DNA from: Anaerostipes butyraticus
Lineage (GTDB): Bacteria; Bacillota; Clostridia; Lachnospirales; Lachnospiraceae
NCBI RefSeq assembly: GCF_016586355.1
Contig: NZ_BLYI01000043.1
Span: 178,680 to 242,679, forward strand
Direction of reading: 5' to 3'
DNA length: 64,000 bases
Below the pieces are notes generated by a model that had not been told where the DNA came from, did no database searches, and saw only the letters and a list, made by a program, of their open reading frames with translations. Below are positions 45,113 through 54,823 of the stretch, in pieces. Numbering within the stretch: position 1 is the stretch's first letter; every line of letters begins with the position of its first letter. The position numbers and the translations under genes were made by a program.

Positions 45113-45141
45113 TTTACACCTGAACCATTATTTGTTAAACT
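45113..45141 (+). promoter_or_regulatory. sigma-A promoter of DAHP synthase
   Basis: TTTACA, 17 bp, TAAACT on the plus strand, 36 bp before the ATG; AAAGGAGA is the ribosome binding site. Its -35 is 22 bp from the divergent ribU -35, and the leader is too short for a T-box. Confidence 0.7.
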
Positions 45142-45177
45142 ATAAACTACGAATTGTATGATAAAGGAGATTGAATT

Positions 45178-46206
45178 ATGGGAATGCACAAAATTGCGAA
45201 AATGCCTTCTCCTGAAGAACTGAGAGAAGAATTTCCATTAAGCGAAGAGTTAAAGAAAATAAAGGCAGACAAAGATGAAGAAATCCGCAAAGTATTTACC
45301 GGTGAATCCGGCAAATTTATCGTTATCATCGGACCCTGCTCCGCTGACAATGAGGAAGCCGTGATGGATTATCTTGGCCGTCTTGCCAGAGTACAGAAGG
45401 ATCTTCAGGACAAACTCCTGATCATCCCGCGCATTTATACAAACAAACCGCGTACCACCGGAGACGGATACAAAGGTATGATCCATCAGCCGGATCCGGA
45501 AAAGGCTCCTGATATGGCTGCCGGACTTCGTTCTGTCCGCAAACTGCATCTGGACGCCCTGAAAGAATTCCATATGCCGGCTGCTGATGAGATGCTTTAT
45601 CCGGGCAACTGGCCATATATGGAGGATATTTTATCTTATGTCGCAGTCGGAGCCCGTTCCGTTGAGAATCAGCAGCATCGTTTAACTGTCAGCGGTTTTG
45701 ATATCCCTGCCGGAATGAAAAATCCAACCAGCGGTGACCTGACTGTTATGATGAACTCCATCACAGCCGGACAGCACCCACATGATTTCATTGCCAACGG
45801 ATATGAAGTAAAAACAGACGGAAATCCTCTGACTCACGCAATTTTAAGAGGTTCTGTCAACCGTCATGGAAATAACATTCCAAACTATCATTATGAAGAC
45901 CTCACAAAAGTTGCTTATATGTACGAGAAATTCCAGCTGAAAAATCCGACTGTCATTGTAGACGCAAACCATTCCAATTCCGGAAAACAATGGAATCAGC
46001 AGCCTCGTATCGTCCAGGAAGTCCTGCACAGCAGAAGCTTCCTGCCGGAAATCAAATCTCTGGTAAAAGGAATCATGATCGAAAGTTATATTGAAGACGG
46101 AAATCAGTCCATCGGCAATGGTGTTTATGGACAGTCCATTACTGATCCATGCCTTGGCTGGGACAAATCTGCCGCTCTTCTTTACCGTATGGCAGATACT
46201 GTTTAA
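45178..46206 (+). CDS. aroF: 3-deoxy-7-phosphoheptulonate synthase, class I (AroG/AroF type)
   Basis: 342 residues condensing PEP and erythrose-4-phosphate, the first shikimate step. Motifs: VIIGPCSADNEEA, PRIYTNKPRTTGDGYKGM, ARSVENQQHR and VDANHSNSGKQ. The EIRKVFTGESGKFIV N-terminus is shorter than the E. coli enzymes, and the residues contacted by aromatic feedback inhibitors cannot be assigned confidently. It overlaps the convergent SpoIIM-like gene by the stop codons only. Confidence 0.94.
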   Translation: MGMHKIAKMPSPEELREEFPLSEELKKIKADKDEEIRKVFTGESGKFIVIIGPCSADNEEAVMDYLGRLARVQKDLQDKLLIIPRIYTNKPRTTGDGYKGMIHQPDPEKAPDMAAGLRSVRKLHLDALKEFHMPAADEMLYPGNWPYMEDILSYVAVGARSVENQQHRLTVSGFDIPAGMKNPTSGDLTVMMNSITAGQHPHDFIANGYEVKTDGNPLTHAILRGSVNRHGNNIPNYHYEDLTKVAYMYEKFQLKNPTVIVDANHSNSGKQWNQQPRIVQEVLHSRSFLPEIKSLVKGIMIESYIEDGNQSIGNGVYGQSITDPCLGWDKSAALLYRMADTV

Positions 46207-46769
46207 GCGAATAATTTCAGCACCTCTTCCATGAGAACAGGATTTGCATAACTTTCCAGAATGCATCCGATTATGACCAGGATAATTTCCAATTGAACAG
46301 AAAATCTTTCTGAGAAGGAACGGCTTCCATAATAGAAGTCTGTTCCTTCTTTTTGACTTTCCTGCACATTCCTGCGAAACAAAAGCGCTGCAGAAATGCC
46401 ATAACATATAAAATGCGGGAAAAAGCCAAACAGAACTATGATCAGGCCTTTCAGCCCCATCTGAATGATCTGGAGAGACAGCATGGAGCCAAGGAAAAAA
46501 GCAAGGCAGAACAGACTGCCAAATAAAAAGACCAGCGGCTGCAGAAGATATCCTGCAAGAAACAGTATTCCATACTGCTTGCCTCTTTTAAACAGAATAT
46601 ACGGAAGCAGACTTGCACTTGACACATATAAATCCTTATTGTTCAGCACAAGAGAATCAATCTGGCCTCCATAGGCAAGATAATCCTTGTACACAAAATT
46701 TGTAAACAAGCTGCCAAGTATCAGGCCAACCATTAAAAACAGCCCTGCAAAAAACCTTCTCCTTTCCAC
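46203..46769 (-). CDS. SpoIIM/DUF95-family membrane protein
   Basis: 188 residues with about five hydrophobic segments. The C-terminal GCILESYANPVLMEEV and FFPHFICYGISAALLF motifs fit the SpoIIM-like family, which remodels membranes or the cell wall. Sporulation SpoIIM is one member, but this gene is not in a sporulation cluster. The start is GTG at 46769 behind GGGGAGG. Confidence 0.75.
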   Translation of the reverse strand: MERRRFFAGLFLMVGLILGSLFTNFVYKDYLAYGGQIDSLVLNNKDLYVSSASLLPYILFKRGKQYGILFLAGYLLQPLVFLFGSLFCLAFFLGSMLSLQIIQMGLKGLIIVLFGFFPHFICYGISAALLFRRNVQESQKEGTDFYYGSRSFSERFSVQLEIILVIIGCILESYANPVLMEEVLKLFA

Positions 46770-46823
46770 GTCTTCCTCCCCTTAAGATCTGTTTTCAGCA
46801 GTTCCTGACAAATCATTCATATC

Positions 46824-46855
46824 ATAAAACTGCCGCATAGTATATCCTATGCGGC
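46824..46855 (-). terminator. terminator after the NUDIX gene
   Basis: Perfect 9-bp stem GCCGCATAG/CTATGCGGC with a 6-nt loop followed by AGTTTTAT on the minus strand. Confidence 0.8.
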
Positions 46856-46874
46856 TCTCTTCAAGATCATTCCA

Positions 46875-47408
46875 CTATCTTTTCCCTGATGAAAGATATC
46901 CCAAAACACCTGCAATGGTTTTTGCATCAATGATTCTCCCATCAAATATCATTTCCCTGATTTCGTCTGTCGTAAATTCTTTGACGTCAATAAACTCATC
47001 CTCGTCCAGATGCTGCTTTGAGGGTTTTAAATCGGTAGCAACGTAGATTGGAATCTTCTCATCACAGAAACCAATGGCCGTAATGATCGTCATCAGATGT
47101 TCCATATGTCCTGCTTTAAATCCGGTTTCTTCTTCAATCTCTCTGGTCACACATTCGAGAGGCGTTTCTCCTGGTTCAATCCCTCCTGCCGGGATTTCCA
47201 GCGTTTCCTGATCCAAAGCATTTCGATATTGCTTCACAAGAAGGATCGTACCTTTTTCCGTAACCGGAACCACAGCTGCCGCGCCTTTGTGTTTTACCAA
47301 ATCCCAAACCACTGTCTTCCCGCTTGGCAGCTTTACGATATCTTCATAAAATCCTACCACTTTTCCCTGATGGATCAGTCTCTGTTCTATTTTTTCATAA
47401 CCATTCAT
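46875..47408 (-). CDS. NUDIX hydrolase, ADP-ribose pyrophosphatase type
   Basis: 177 residues. The Nudix box is complete: GGIEPGETPLECVTREIEEE followed by TGF. The N-terminal WDLVKHKGAAAVVPV and LVKQYRNALDQETLEIPAGG are typical of ADP-ribose hydrolases (NudF/YqkG). The start at MNGYEKIEQ follows AAAGGAAGGA. It is downstream of rny in the same direction, 38 bp away. Confidence 0.9.
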   Translation of the reverse strand: MNGYEKIEQRLIHQGKVVGFYEDIVKLPSGKTVVWDLVKHKGAAAVVPVTEKGTILLVKQYRNALDQETLEIPAGGIEPGETPLECVTREIEEETGFKAGHMEHLMTIITAIGFCDEKIPIYVATDLKPSKQHLDEDEFIDVKEFTTDEIREMIFDGRIIDAKTIAGVLGYLSSGKR

Positions 47409-47470
47409 TTTATTCCTTCCTTTCCGTTTCATTGGAAAAGGCGATAGAATTACTCTATCGCCTCTGTCTC

Positions 47471-49018
47471 TTATCTCGCATAGTCTACAACTCGTGACTC
47501 TCTGATAACATTCACTTTGATCTGTCCCGGATAATCCAAGTTTTCTTCTACCTGCTTGGAAATATCCCTTGCCAACAGAATCATATCATCATCACTAATC
47601 TGTTCAGGAACTACCATAACCCGAATTTCCCGACCTGCCTGAATAGCAAAAGATTTATCAACACCTTGAAATGAATTTGCGATCTCTTCCAGCTGTTTTA
47701 ATCTTGTGGTGTAACTTTCCAATGTTTCGCTTCGCGCACCTGGTCTTGCTGCAGAAATTGCGTCTGCAGCCTGTACAAGACAGGCGATCATTGATTCCGG
47801 TTCTACATCTCCATGATGAGACGCAACCGCATTGATCACAATTGGATTTTCTTTATATTTCTTACATAAGTTCACACCAAGTTCTACATGAGAACCTTCT
47901 ACTTCATGATCGATCGCTTTTCCTATGTCATGAAGCAGTCCCGCACGTTTTGCCATGCGGACGTCCACACCGACTTCTGCTGCCAGAAGTCCGGAAAGCT
48001 GAGCAACTTCCATTGAATGTTTCAGCGCATTCTGTCCATAACTTGTCCGGAATTTCATCCTTCCAAGCAGTCTGACAAGCTCCGGATGAATTCCATGGAC
48101 TCCCAGTTCCAGAGTCGCCGCTTCTCCTTCTTCCCGCATCTGATTTTCTACTTCTTTTGTAGCTTTTTCCACCATCTCTTCGATACGGGCCGGATGAATT
48201 CTTCCGTCTACGATCAGTTTTTCCAGAGCGATTCTCGCGATCTCGCGGCGCACCGGATTGAAACTTGAAAGTACGACTGCTTCCGGAGTATCATCAATAA
48301 TCAATTCCACACCTGTAATATTTTCAATGGATCGGATGTTCCTTCCTTCCCGTCCAATAATACGGCCCTTCATTTCATCGTTTGGAAGCTGGACTAAGGA
48401 AATGGTCGTCTCTGCCACATGATCCACTGCGCATTTCTGAATCGCAGTCACTACATATTCCTTCGCTTTCTTCTGCGCATCCTCCTTGGCCCTTGTTTCC
48501 ATTTCTTTGACGTACATTGCTGTCTCGTGTTTTACGTCTTCTTTTACTGCTGATAATAATTGTTCTTTTGCCTGATCAGAGGTCAAACCGGAAATTCTTT
48601 CCAGTTCCTGTAGATGTTTTGACTTCAGTTCCTGCACATGAGCTTTCTCAGATTCAACATTCTTTTCTTTTGCCGTCAAAGACTGTTCTTTGCGTTCCAA
48701 AAGTTCAGATTTCTTTTCCACTGACTCTTCCTTGGAAAGAACTCTCTGCTCATACTTCTGCAGTTCTGCCCTGCGTTCTTTTGTTTCTTTTTCAAAGTCA
48801 TGTCTCGCTTTTATAGTTTCTTCTTTCACTTCTAAAGAAGCTTCCCGCTTTTTCGCATCGGCTGCTTTGATTGCTTCATCTATAATCTCTCTGGCTTTGT
48901 CTTCCGCATTCCCAATGGTGATTTCCATTGCTTTCCTGTTCCTTGCGTTCGCTGTCAGAACTGAAACCGGAACTGAGACCGCCAGTGTTGCGATAATGGC
49001 TATAACAATACCAAACAC
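47471..49018 (-). CDS. rny: ribonuclease Y
   Basis: About 515 residues. An N-terminal membrane anchor ([17 protein letters not shown]) is followed by a long coiled coil, a KH domain ([15 protein letters not shown]) and an HD domain ([24 protein letters not shown]). It initiates mRNA decay at the membrane. I place the start at the GTG at 49018 behind AAGGAGG (11-base spacer). The longer ATG at 49063 has no SD and coincides with the expected transcription start. Confidence 0.92.
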   Translation of the reverse strand: MFGIVIAIIATLAVSVPVSVLTANARNRKAMEITIGNAEDKAREIIDEAIKAADAKKREASLEVKEETIKARHDFEKETKERRAELQKYEQRVLSKEESVEKKSELLERKEQSLTAKEKNVESEKAHVQELKSKHLQELERISGLTSDQAKEQLLSAVKEDVKHETAMYVKEMETRAKEDAQKKAKEYVVTAIQKCAVDHVAETTISLVQLPNDEMKGRIIGREGRNIRSIENITGVELIIDDTPEAVVLSSFNPVRREIARIALEKLIVDGRIHPARIEEMVEKATKEVENQMREEGEAATLELGVHGIHPELVRLLGRMKFRTSYGQNALKHSMEVAQLSGLLAAEVGVDVRMAKRAGLLHDIGKAIDHEVEGSHVELGVNLCKKYKENPIVINAVASHHGDVEPESMIACLVQAADAISAARPGARSETLESYTTRLKQLEEIANSFQGVDKSFAIQAGREIRVMVVPEQISDDDMILLARDISKQVEENLDYPGQIKVNVIRESRVVDYAR

Positions 49019-49066
49019 TCCACAGGTTTCCTCCTTATTCAATTTTTGTGCTTTCGCACTCATTTA

Positions 49067-49095
49067 ATTTTATATGTTTTTAACATAAAAGTCAA
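49067..49095 (-). promoter_or_regulatory. sigma-A promoter of rny
   Basis: TTGACT, 17 bp, TAAAAT on the minus strand, overlapping the last codon of the GH13 gene. The predicted transcript start is near 49060, so the ATG at 49063 would lie at or before +1. Confidence 0.8.
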
Positions 49096-50477
49096 GAAAT
49101 CACTGCGTCTTCTGTCTGATTCGTTTCTGCCTTTTCTTTCTGATTCTCAGTCTCTTCTTTTATTCGGTTTAACGCGTCTTCTGTGCGAATCATCAGAGCC
49201 GTCTTTGGAGGAACTCTTAAGCCCCCTCCGAAATCCACTTTCTCTCCGGATATCAGATCTATTCCCATGCCGGCCCTGGCATTAAAATGCATTACCCGTT
49301 CCTCATCGCCGATATTAACTGCCGCAATGATCCGGTCTCCTTCTCCTTCTCTTTCAAAAACCAGTACGTTTGGTTCAATTGCCAGCTGTATATAATTTCC
49401 ATATTTCAAAGCCGGAGCTGCTTTTCGGATTTTTGACAAACGCCCGATGTACTGAGTCAGTTCATTTTCCACCAGATCCTCCGGACGGATTCTAGGTCTT
49501 AAACTGTTATCGCTTCCTTTTTCTTTCTTTCCTTCAATTCCCCATTCGCTTCCATAATAAATTCCAGGAATTCCCGGCATCGCATACATCAATGCGTAAA
49601 TCAAAGGCAGATGTTCCTTATCCTCCAGCTGGGTCGCAATCCTCTCCACATCATGGTTATCGACAAAATTATACAATGGAAGCCCTTTGTAAAGCGTCCA
49701 TTCTTCCGGCCCAAACTGCCGGTTGATTGAATATCCGATTTCATGCATATTGTGGGTGTTGCAGCTGGAATACATTCCTTTGTAACATTCATAATTTGTC
49801 ACAGAATCAAGGAGTTCATCATTGACCAGTTCGTTGTAATCTCCATGCAACATTTCCCCGATCAGGATAAAGTCCTTCTTTTCATTTCTGACAAAATCAG
49901 CCAGCTCCTTCATAAAACCGCGGTTCAACATATATGCCACATCAAGGCGGAGTCCGTCAATCTTAAACTCATCCATCCATCCTTTTACACATTCCAGCAG
50001 ATGTTTCTTCACATCAGGATGATCAAGATTTAATTTTACCAATTCATAATGGCCTTCCCAGCCTTCATACCAGAAGCCGTCATCATAACCGCTGTTTCCG
50101 TCAAAATTGATGTAAAACCAGTCCTTATAGGCAGAATCCCACTTTTTCTCACAGACATCCTGAAATGCCCAGAATTCCCGTCCTACATGATTGAACACCC
50201 CATCCAGAATCACTTTGATTCCGGCTTCATGAAGCTTATCACAGACTTCCTTAAAATCTTCATTGGTTCCCAGTCTGTGATCGATCACTCGGTAGTCCTT
50301 CGTATCATATCCATGTTCAGAAGACTCAAACACCGGTGAAAAGTAGATCGCGTTTGCTCCGACTTTTTTAATATGAGGAATCCATTCCACTGCTTCCAGA
50401 ATTCCATGTTCTGTCGTTTCATCCACAAATGCTCTCAGTGGAAAAATCTGATAAATAATTAAATCGTTCATTTTCAT
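49092..50477 (-). CDS. GH13 alpha-amylase-family glycoside hydrolase
   Basis: 461 residues without a signal peptide, so cytoplasmic. The (beta/alpha)8 barrel regions are present: DGVFNH (I), DGLRLDVAY with nucleophile Asp (II), LIGEMLHG with acid/base Glu (III), FVDNHD (IV). The size and SSEHGYDTKDY segment suit neopullulanase or maltodextrin glucosidase-like enzymes acting on oligosaccharides. The long, charged C-terminal tail is unusual. Confidence 0.88.
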   Translation of the reverse strand: MKMNDLIIYQIFPLRAFVDETTEHGILEAVEWIPHIKKVGANAIYFSPVFESSEHGYDTKDYRVIDHRLGTNEDFKEVCDKLHEAGIKVILDGVFNHVGREFWAFQDVCEKKWDSAYKDWFYINFDGNSGYDDGFWYEGWEGHYELVKLNLDHPDVKKHLLECVKGWMDEFKIDGLRLDVAYMLNRGFMKELADFVRNEKKDFILIGEMLHGDYNELVNDELLDSVTNYECYKGMYSSCNTHNMHEIGYSINRQFGPEEWTLYKGLPLYNFVDNHDVERIATQLEDKEHLPLIYALMYAMPGIPGIYYGSEWGIEGKKEKGSDNSLRPRIRPEDLVENELTQYIGRLSKIRKAAPALKYGNYIQLAIEPNVLVFEREGEGDRIIAAVNIGDEERVMHFNARAGMGIDLISGEKVDFGGGLRVPPKTALMIRTEDALNRIKEETENQKEKAETNQTEDAVIS

Positions 50478-50492
50478 TTTTCTTGTCCTTTC

Positions 50493-53400
50493 TTATTCCG
50501 TACTCTTTAAGGATTCTACCATGTCAATTTTTTTCAGCTGAAAATACATCAGGAAATTGATCATGACAGCAAATCCAATGGTCAGCAAGGTGCTGTAAAC
50601 ATAGCTTGCCATATAAATGCTTCTGCCAAACATGATCAGGTCGACTTCCGCCGTCAGGATCACATATCGGTGCAACAGTATTCCCATACCGATTCCGGCA
50701 ATGATTCCAAGGATGGTCAGAATCACATTCTCCCGGTACACATATTCTCCTACCTCCAGATCATAAAATCCCAGCACCTTGATTGTTGCCAGCTCGGCAC
50801 GGCGTTCCGAAATATTAATATTATTTAGATTATATAGCACTACAAATGCCAGAAGTCCGGCGGATACGATCAATACGACTACAACGATATTCAAATTCGC
50901 CACCATGTCTTCCATGGTCTGCGCGTCATCTGAAACAAAAGATACTGATCCTGCGCCATCCTGATCGAGGATCTGGCTTCCTGCTGTATTTTCCCAATCC
51001 GCGGAAACGTTTTCGGTACAGCAGTAAATATTTGTCGCCTCCGGCGCTTCCCCGTACAGCTTCTCATACAGTTCCGGAGACATATAGATTTTGTTCATCA
51101 TGTAGTTTTCTGTTAAGGCAGCTACTTTGACTTTGACAGATCCATCGTCTCCTTCCTTAATGGTAATCTCATCTCCTGGCTCTGCTCCAAGCAAAGACGC
51201 TGTTTTTTCAGCCAGGATGACTCCCTCTGTTCCCAGTTTTTCTCTTTCTCCAGTCTTTCTGTCCTGCAGAGAAATGTATTTATCAAAGGCTTTTAAATCC
51301 AGCGGCACGATAAAAGATGCTGAACATGTCTCCCTGCCGGCCTTGAGATCTACTGTCGTTTCTCTGACTTCCCTGACTGACGTGATCTTATCTTTCCTGG
51401 AAAGCCACTGTATCAGCTCTTCCTTTTCCTTGTCTCCTGCTCCCTCCTTTAATCCAACAGATATATCATACCGGATAATCCTGTGGAACTGATTATCTGA
51501 TATCGCCGAAATAGAATCCTTCAGTCCAAATCCTACCAGCATCAGCGCCATACTTCCTCCGATTCCGAAAATCATCATAAAAAATCTTTTCTTATACCGG
51601 AACATATTCCGCATGGTCGCTTTCCAGATAAAGCTTAAACGCTTCCAGATAAAAGGAATTCTTTCAAGCAGAATCCTTTTCCCTTCTTTCGGAGCCGCAG
51701 GCCGCATAAGCTGAGCCGGCTTTTCTCTCAGTTCTTTGTAACAGACAGACATCGTTGCAAGTACTACAACGCCAATCGCAATTCCGGAAGCCATCAGTGT
51801 GTACTGAGCTTCCAAAGGCACCTGAACGGTTCCAAGACCTACATACATCATCTTATAAGCTTCAATGATGATCTTTGGCAGTACCTTTTCTCCGACTACC
51901 GCACCAACAGCACTTCCGGTAACCGTTGCCGCCATGCCGTAAATCAGATATTTAGCCGCAATATCTCTTCCCCCGTATCCCAGCGCTTTCATCGTGCCTA
52001 TCTGTGTCCGCTGCTCTTCCACCATACGCGTCATTGCAGTCAGACTTACCAGCGCCGCCACCAGGAAAAAGATAGCCGGGAATACCTTGCCGATCGCGCC
52101 GATCCTTGCAGCCTCCTCTCCATATTCTACATAGGACTGGGTCTGTTTTCTGTTCAGAATGTACCAGCTGCCTTTTTCCATATCGCTGACCTTATCTTTT
52201 GCATCCTGAATCTTTTTTTCTGCCTTTTCAAATTCTTCTCTGGCTTCTTTTTCAGACTCCTGATATTCCTTCAAGCCCTTCTGGTACTCTGTCTTTGCGT
52301 CTTCCAGCTGCTTTTTTGCGCTTTCCAGCTGTTTCTTCCCCTGGGCAGCCTTTGTTTCATTCTGCTGAAGTGTCTGCCTGGCCTGTGCGAGGGCCGCTTC
52401 CTGTTTTGTAATCTCATTTTCTGATGCCTCCAGCTGCTGCCGGGAGGCATTAATTTTACTTTTGCCTTCTGCAAGCTGCTTTTTCGCGCTTTCCAGCTTC
52501 TGTCTGCCTTCCGTTACCTGCTGTCTGGCTGAGCTGATCTCTTTCTGTCCTGCCTCCAGCTGCTGCCGGGCTGTCTGAGCCGCCGTCTGACCTTCTGACA
52601 GCTGTTTTTTCATTTCATTTAATGTCTCTTCAGACGCGTCTGGCAGCTGTTCATACTGTGCAATCTGCTCTTCCAGCTGTTCCAGAGTCTTTTCTTTTTC
52701 TTCCAGCTGCTGCCGGGACGTTTCAAGCTTCGTTTCTTCCTGTTTTACTTTCTGCTCTGATTCTTCCAGTGTCTTTTCCTGCTGCTGTATCTGGCTTTCG
52801 CTGGATGTAAGTTTCTTTTCTTCTTTCTCCAGCGCAGATTTCCCGCTTTTAATTTTTTCTTTTGCACTGCTGATCTGTTCCAGTCCACTGTTATATTCTT
52901 CCCAGCCTTTTTTAATTTCCTCCTCTCCGTCTTCCAGTTCTTTTTGTCTGCTGTTTAATGTTTTTTCTGAAGCGTCAATCTGAGCTTTCGCATCTTCCAG
53001 CTGTTTCTTCGCATCGGAAAGTTCCTTCAAGGCCTGATTCTTCTCTTTTTGGAATGTTTCTTCCTGACTGGCAATCTCCTCATTGGCATCATCCTGAATT
53101 TCCTGCAGACGTGCCTTATTTTGCTGATTCTGGATATCTTCCAGCTGATCCCTGGTCCTGGCTACCGTATCATCATAAGAATCTGTATAAGCCAGTTCCT
53201 TTTTGGCATCTTTGGCTGTTATGTAAATTTCCGTATAGACATCCAGAGAAAATGCTTTTTTCGGCACTACGAGAAATCCACTGATACTGCCGTTTCCAAT
53301 GCTGCTGCTTCCCCGTTCCATAGAAAGATACGCTGAAGACTTCCCGATTCCCGTAATCTTAAATCTGTTCTCTTTCAGTGTGTCACTCAGATCATCTTCT

Positions 53401-53870
53401 GTACCGGATGATAACACAAGGATATCCCCAATCTTCAGCTGATTTTCCCGGGCAAAGTGCTCATCCACCAGACATTCCTTCTGTCCGGAAGGCATTTTCC
53501 CTTCTGTCACCTCAATCTGATTTAACTCATCTGCAGCCGACATCACCTTAATCACATACTCATCTTGTTCCCCTTCCTTTTGACAGATGGTGTCCACTGA
53601 ATAATATCCTTCTGCCTTAACAACACCGGGCAGATCCTGTATGGCTCTCAGATTCTGATCTGACAGTCCCAGCGTTCCCAGAACCTCGAGATCCATAAAA
53701 CTGCTGTCATCAAACTGACGGTCCGCTGTAATCTTCATGTCTTTTTCCGTTACTCGGATTCCTGAGTAAAACGCTACTCCAAGGGCAACAATAAAAAAAA
53801 TCGACAAAAATCTTGGCAGTGTCCTGCGTATGGTCCGGATAATATCCTTATATAATGCTTTTTTCTTCAT
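50493..53870 (-). CDS. FtsX-type ABC transporter permease with large coiled-coil ectodomain
   Basis: 1125 residues. A membrane helix at about 19-39 is followed by a MacB-like periplasmic-core-type region (40-235) and a very long Gln/Glu/Lys coiled coil (about 235-566) with repeated QLE and heptad patterns. FtsX membrane blocks begin near 596, and a second extracytoplasmic part and terminal helices follow. The start at MKKKALYKDI is chosen for its AGGG spacer. It pairs with the adjacent ATPase. The substrate is unknown; roles in lipid, peptide or signalling transport are inferred by family. Confidence 0.87.
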   Translation of the reverse strand: MKKKALYKDIIRTIRRTLPRFLSIFFIVALGVAFYSGIRVTEKDMKITADRQFDDSSFMDLEVLGTLGLSDQNLRAIQDLPGVVKAEGYYSVDTICQKEGEQDEYVIKVMSAADELNQIEVTEGKMPSGQKECLVDEHFARENQLKIGDILVLSSGTEDDLSDTLKENRFKITGIGKSSAYLSMERGSSSIGNGSISGFLVVPKKAFSLDVYTEIYITAKDAKKELAYTDSYDDTVARTRDQLEDIQNQQNKARLQEIQDDANEEIASQEETFQKEKNQALKELSDAKKQLEDAKAQIDASEKTLNSRQKELEDGEEEIKKGWEEYNSGLEQISSAKEKIKSGKSALEKEEKKLTSSESQIQQQEKTLEESEQKVKQEETKLETSRQQLEEKEKTLEQLEEQIAQYEQLPDASEETLNEMKKQLSEGQTAAQTARQQLEAGQKEISSARQQVTEGRQKLESAKKQLAEGKSKINASRQQLEASENEITKQEAALAQARQTLQQNETKAAQGKKQLESAKKQLEDAKTEYQKGLKEYQESEKEAREEFEKAEKKIQDAKDKVSDMEKGSWYILNRKQTQSYVEYGEEAARIGAIGKVFPAIFFLVAALVSLTAMTRMVEEQRTQIGTMKALGYGGRDIAAKYLIYGMAATVTGSAVGAVVGEKVLPKIIIEAYKMMYVGLGTVQVPLEAQYTLMASGIAIGVVVLATMSVCYKELREKPAQLMRPAAPKEGKRILLERIPFIWKRLSFIWKATMRNMFRYKKRFFMMIFGIGGSMALMLVGFGLKDSISAISDNQFHRIIRYDISVGLKEGAGDKEKEELIQWLSRKDKITSVREVRETTVDLKAGRETCSASFIVPLDLKAFDKYISLQDRKTGEREKLGTEGVILAEKTASLLGAEPGDEITIKEGDDGSVKVKVAALTENYMMNKIYMSPELYEKLYGEAPEATNIYCCTENVSADWENTAGSQILDQDGAGSVSFVSDDAQTMEDMVANLNIVVVVLIVSAGLLAFVVLYNLNNINISERRAELATIKVLGFYDLEVGEYVYRENVILTILGIIAGIGMGILLHRYVILTAEVDLIMFGRSIYMASYVYSTLLTIGFAVMINFLMYFQLKKIDMVESLKSTE

Positions 53871-53878
53871 TCGCATCC

Positions 53879-54580
53879 CTACCATTCAATGTTTTCTACT
53901 GGCGCTGGCTTTTCATTTTTTGTAATCCTGCTCACCTTTCCGTTTTTTATCTCGATCACCCGGTCTGCCATAGGAGCGATCGCCAGGTTATGTGTGATTA
54001 CCACAACTGTCTTTCCCTTCTTCCTGCAGGTATCCTGAAGAAGTTTCAGAATCGATTTACCTGTCTGATAGTCCAGGGCTCCCGTCGGCTCATCGCACAA
54101 AAGAAGCTTCGGGTTCTTCGCCAAAGCTCTGGCAATGGAAACTCTCTGCTGTTCTCCTCCTGACAGCTGCGCCGGAAAATTATTGAGACGGTCTCCCAGA
54201 CCGACTTCCCGCAATACTTCCTCCGCATCCAATGGATTCTTGCAGATCTGCAGAGCCAGTTCCACATTCTCTACCGCCGTAAGATTCGGCACCAGATTAT
54301 AAAACTGAAAAACAAATCCTATGTCATCTCTTCGGTATCTGGTCAGCTGTTTTGCGTTCCATTGAGCGATGTCCTCTCCATCAACAAAAACAGCGCCACT
54401 GGTCGCAGTATCCATACCGCCTAAAATATTCAGTACGGTTGTTTTACCCGCTCCACTGGCGCCGATAATCAGGGCGAATTCACCTTTTTCTACTGTAAAA
54501 TCAATCCCATCCACAGCCTTTGTGATGACTTCGCCTGACTGATAAATTTTCTTAACATTTTCTAACCGAATTAACTCCAT
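53879..54580 (-). CDS. ABC transporter ATPase, LolD/MacB type
   Basis: 233 residues. Walker A is [14 protein letters not shown], the signature is [15 protein letters not shown], Walker B is [12 protein letters not shown], and the H-loop lies in VVITHN. Closest in layout to MacB/LolD/FtsE ATPases that drive FtsX-like permeases. The permease gene starts 8 bp downstream, in the same transcript. Start behind AAGGAG. Confidence 0.93.
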   Translation of the reverse strand: MELIRLENVKKIYQSGEVITKAVDGIDFTVEKGEFALIIGASGAGKTTVLNILGGMDTATSGAVFVDGEDIAQWNAKQLTRYRRDDIGFVFQFYNLVPNLTAVENVELALQICKNPLDAEEVLREVGLGDRLNNFPAQLSGGEQQRVSIARALAKNPKLLLCDEPTGALDYQTGKSILKLLQDTCRKKGKTVVVITHNLAIAPMADRVIEIKNGKVSRITKNEKPAPVENIEW

Positions 54581-54631
54581 GTCTGCGTCTCCTTATATGG
54601 AAATTTTAACATAGATTTAGCATTTCGGCTA

Positions 54632-54805
54632 CTACCGGAATTGATTTATTTCTTTTTCATATGTGTATCCGATAGCTTCTAATTGTTCTGCGATTTTCTC
54701 CCCATCAAGATCCAGTTCCCGGCATAATTCCTCATAACTTCCATAGAAATCCCGCAGCTGGGTATTGATGTAGCTTAGAAGCATCACAGGGTCTTTTGGC
54801 AGCAT
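54632..54805 (-). CDS. DUF4250 domain small protein
   Basis: 57 residues: it opens MLPKDPVMLLSYINTQLRD, continues with DFYGSYEELCRELDLDGE, and ends NQFR. This matches the DUF4250 family, common in Lachnospiraceae and with unknown function. The strong GGAGGAGA site lies before the ATG. It sits alone between the ABC operon and the zinc-ribbon genes. Confidence 0.85.
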   Translation of the reverse strand: MLPKDPVMLLSYINTQLRDFYGSYEELCRELDLDGEKIAEQLEAIGYTYEKEINQFR

Positions 54806-54823
54806 ATTGTCTCCTCCTTCGGC

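Noticed and set aside
49019..49063. ATG at 49063 as the RNase Y start
   Set aside because: No SD and it coincides with the predicted transcript start; the GTG at 49018 fits better.
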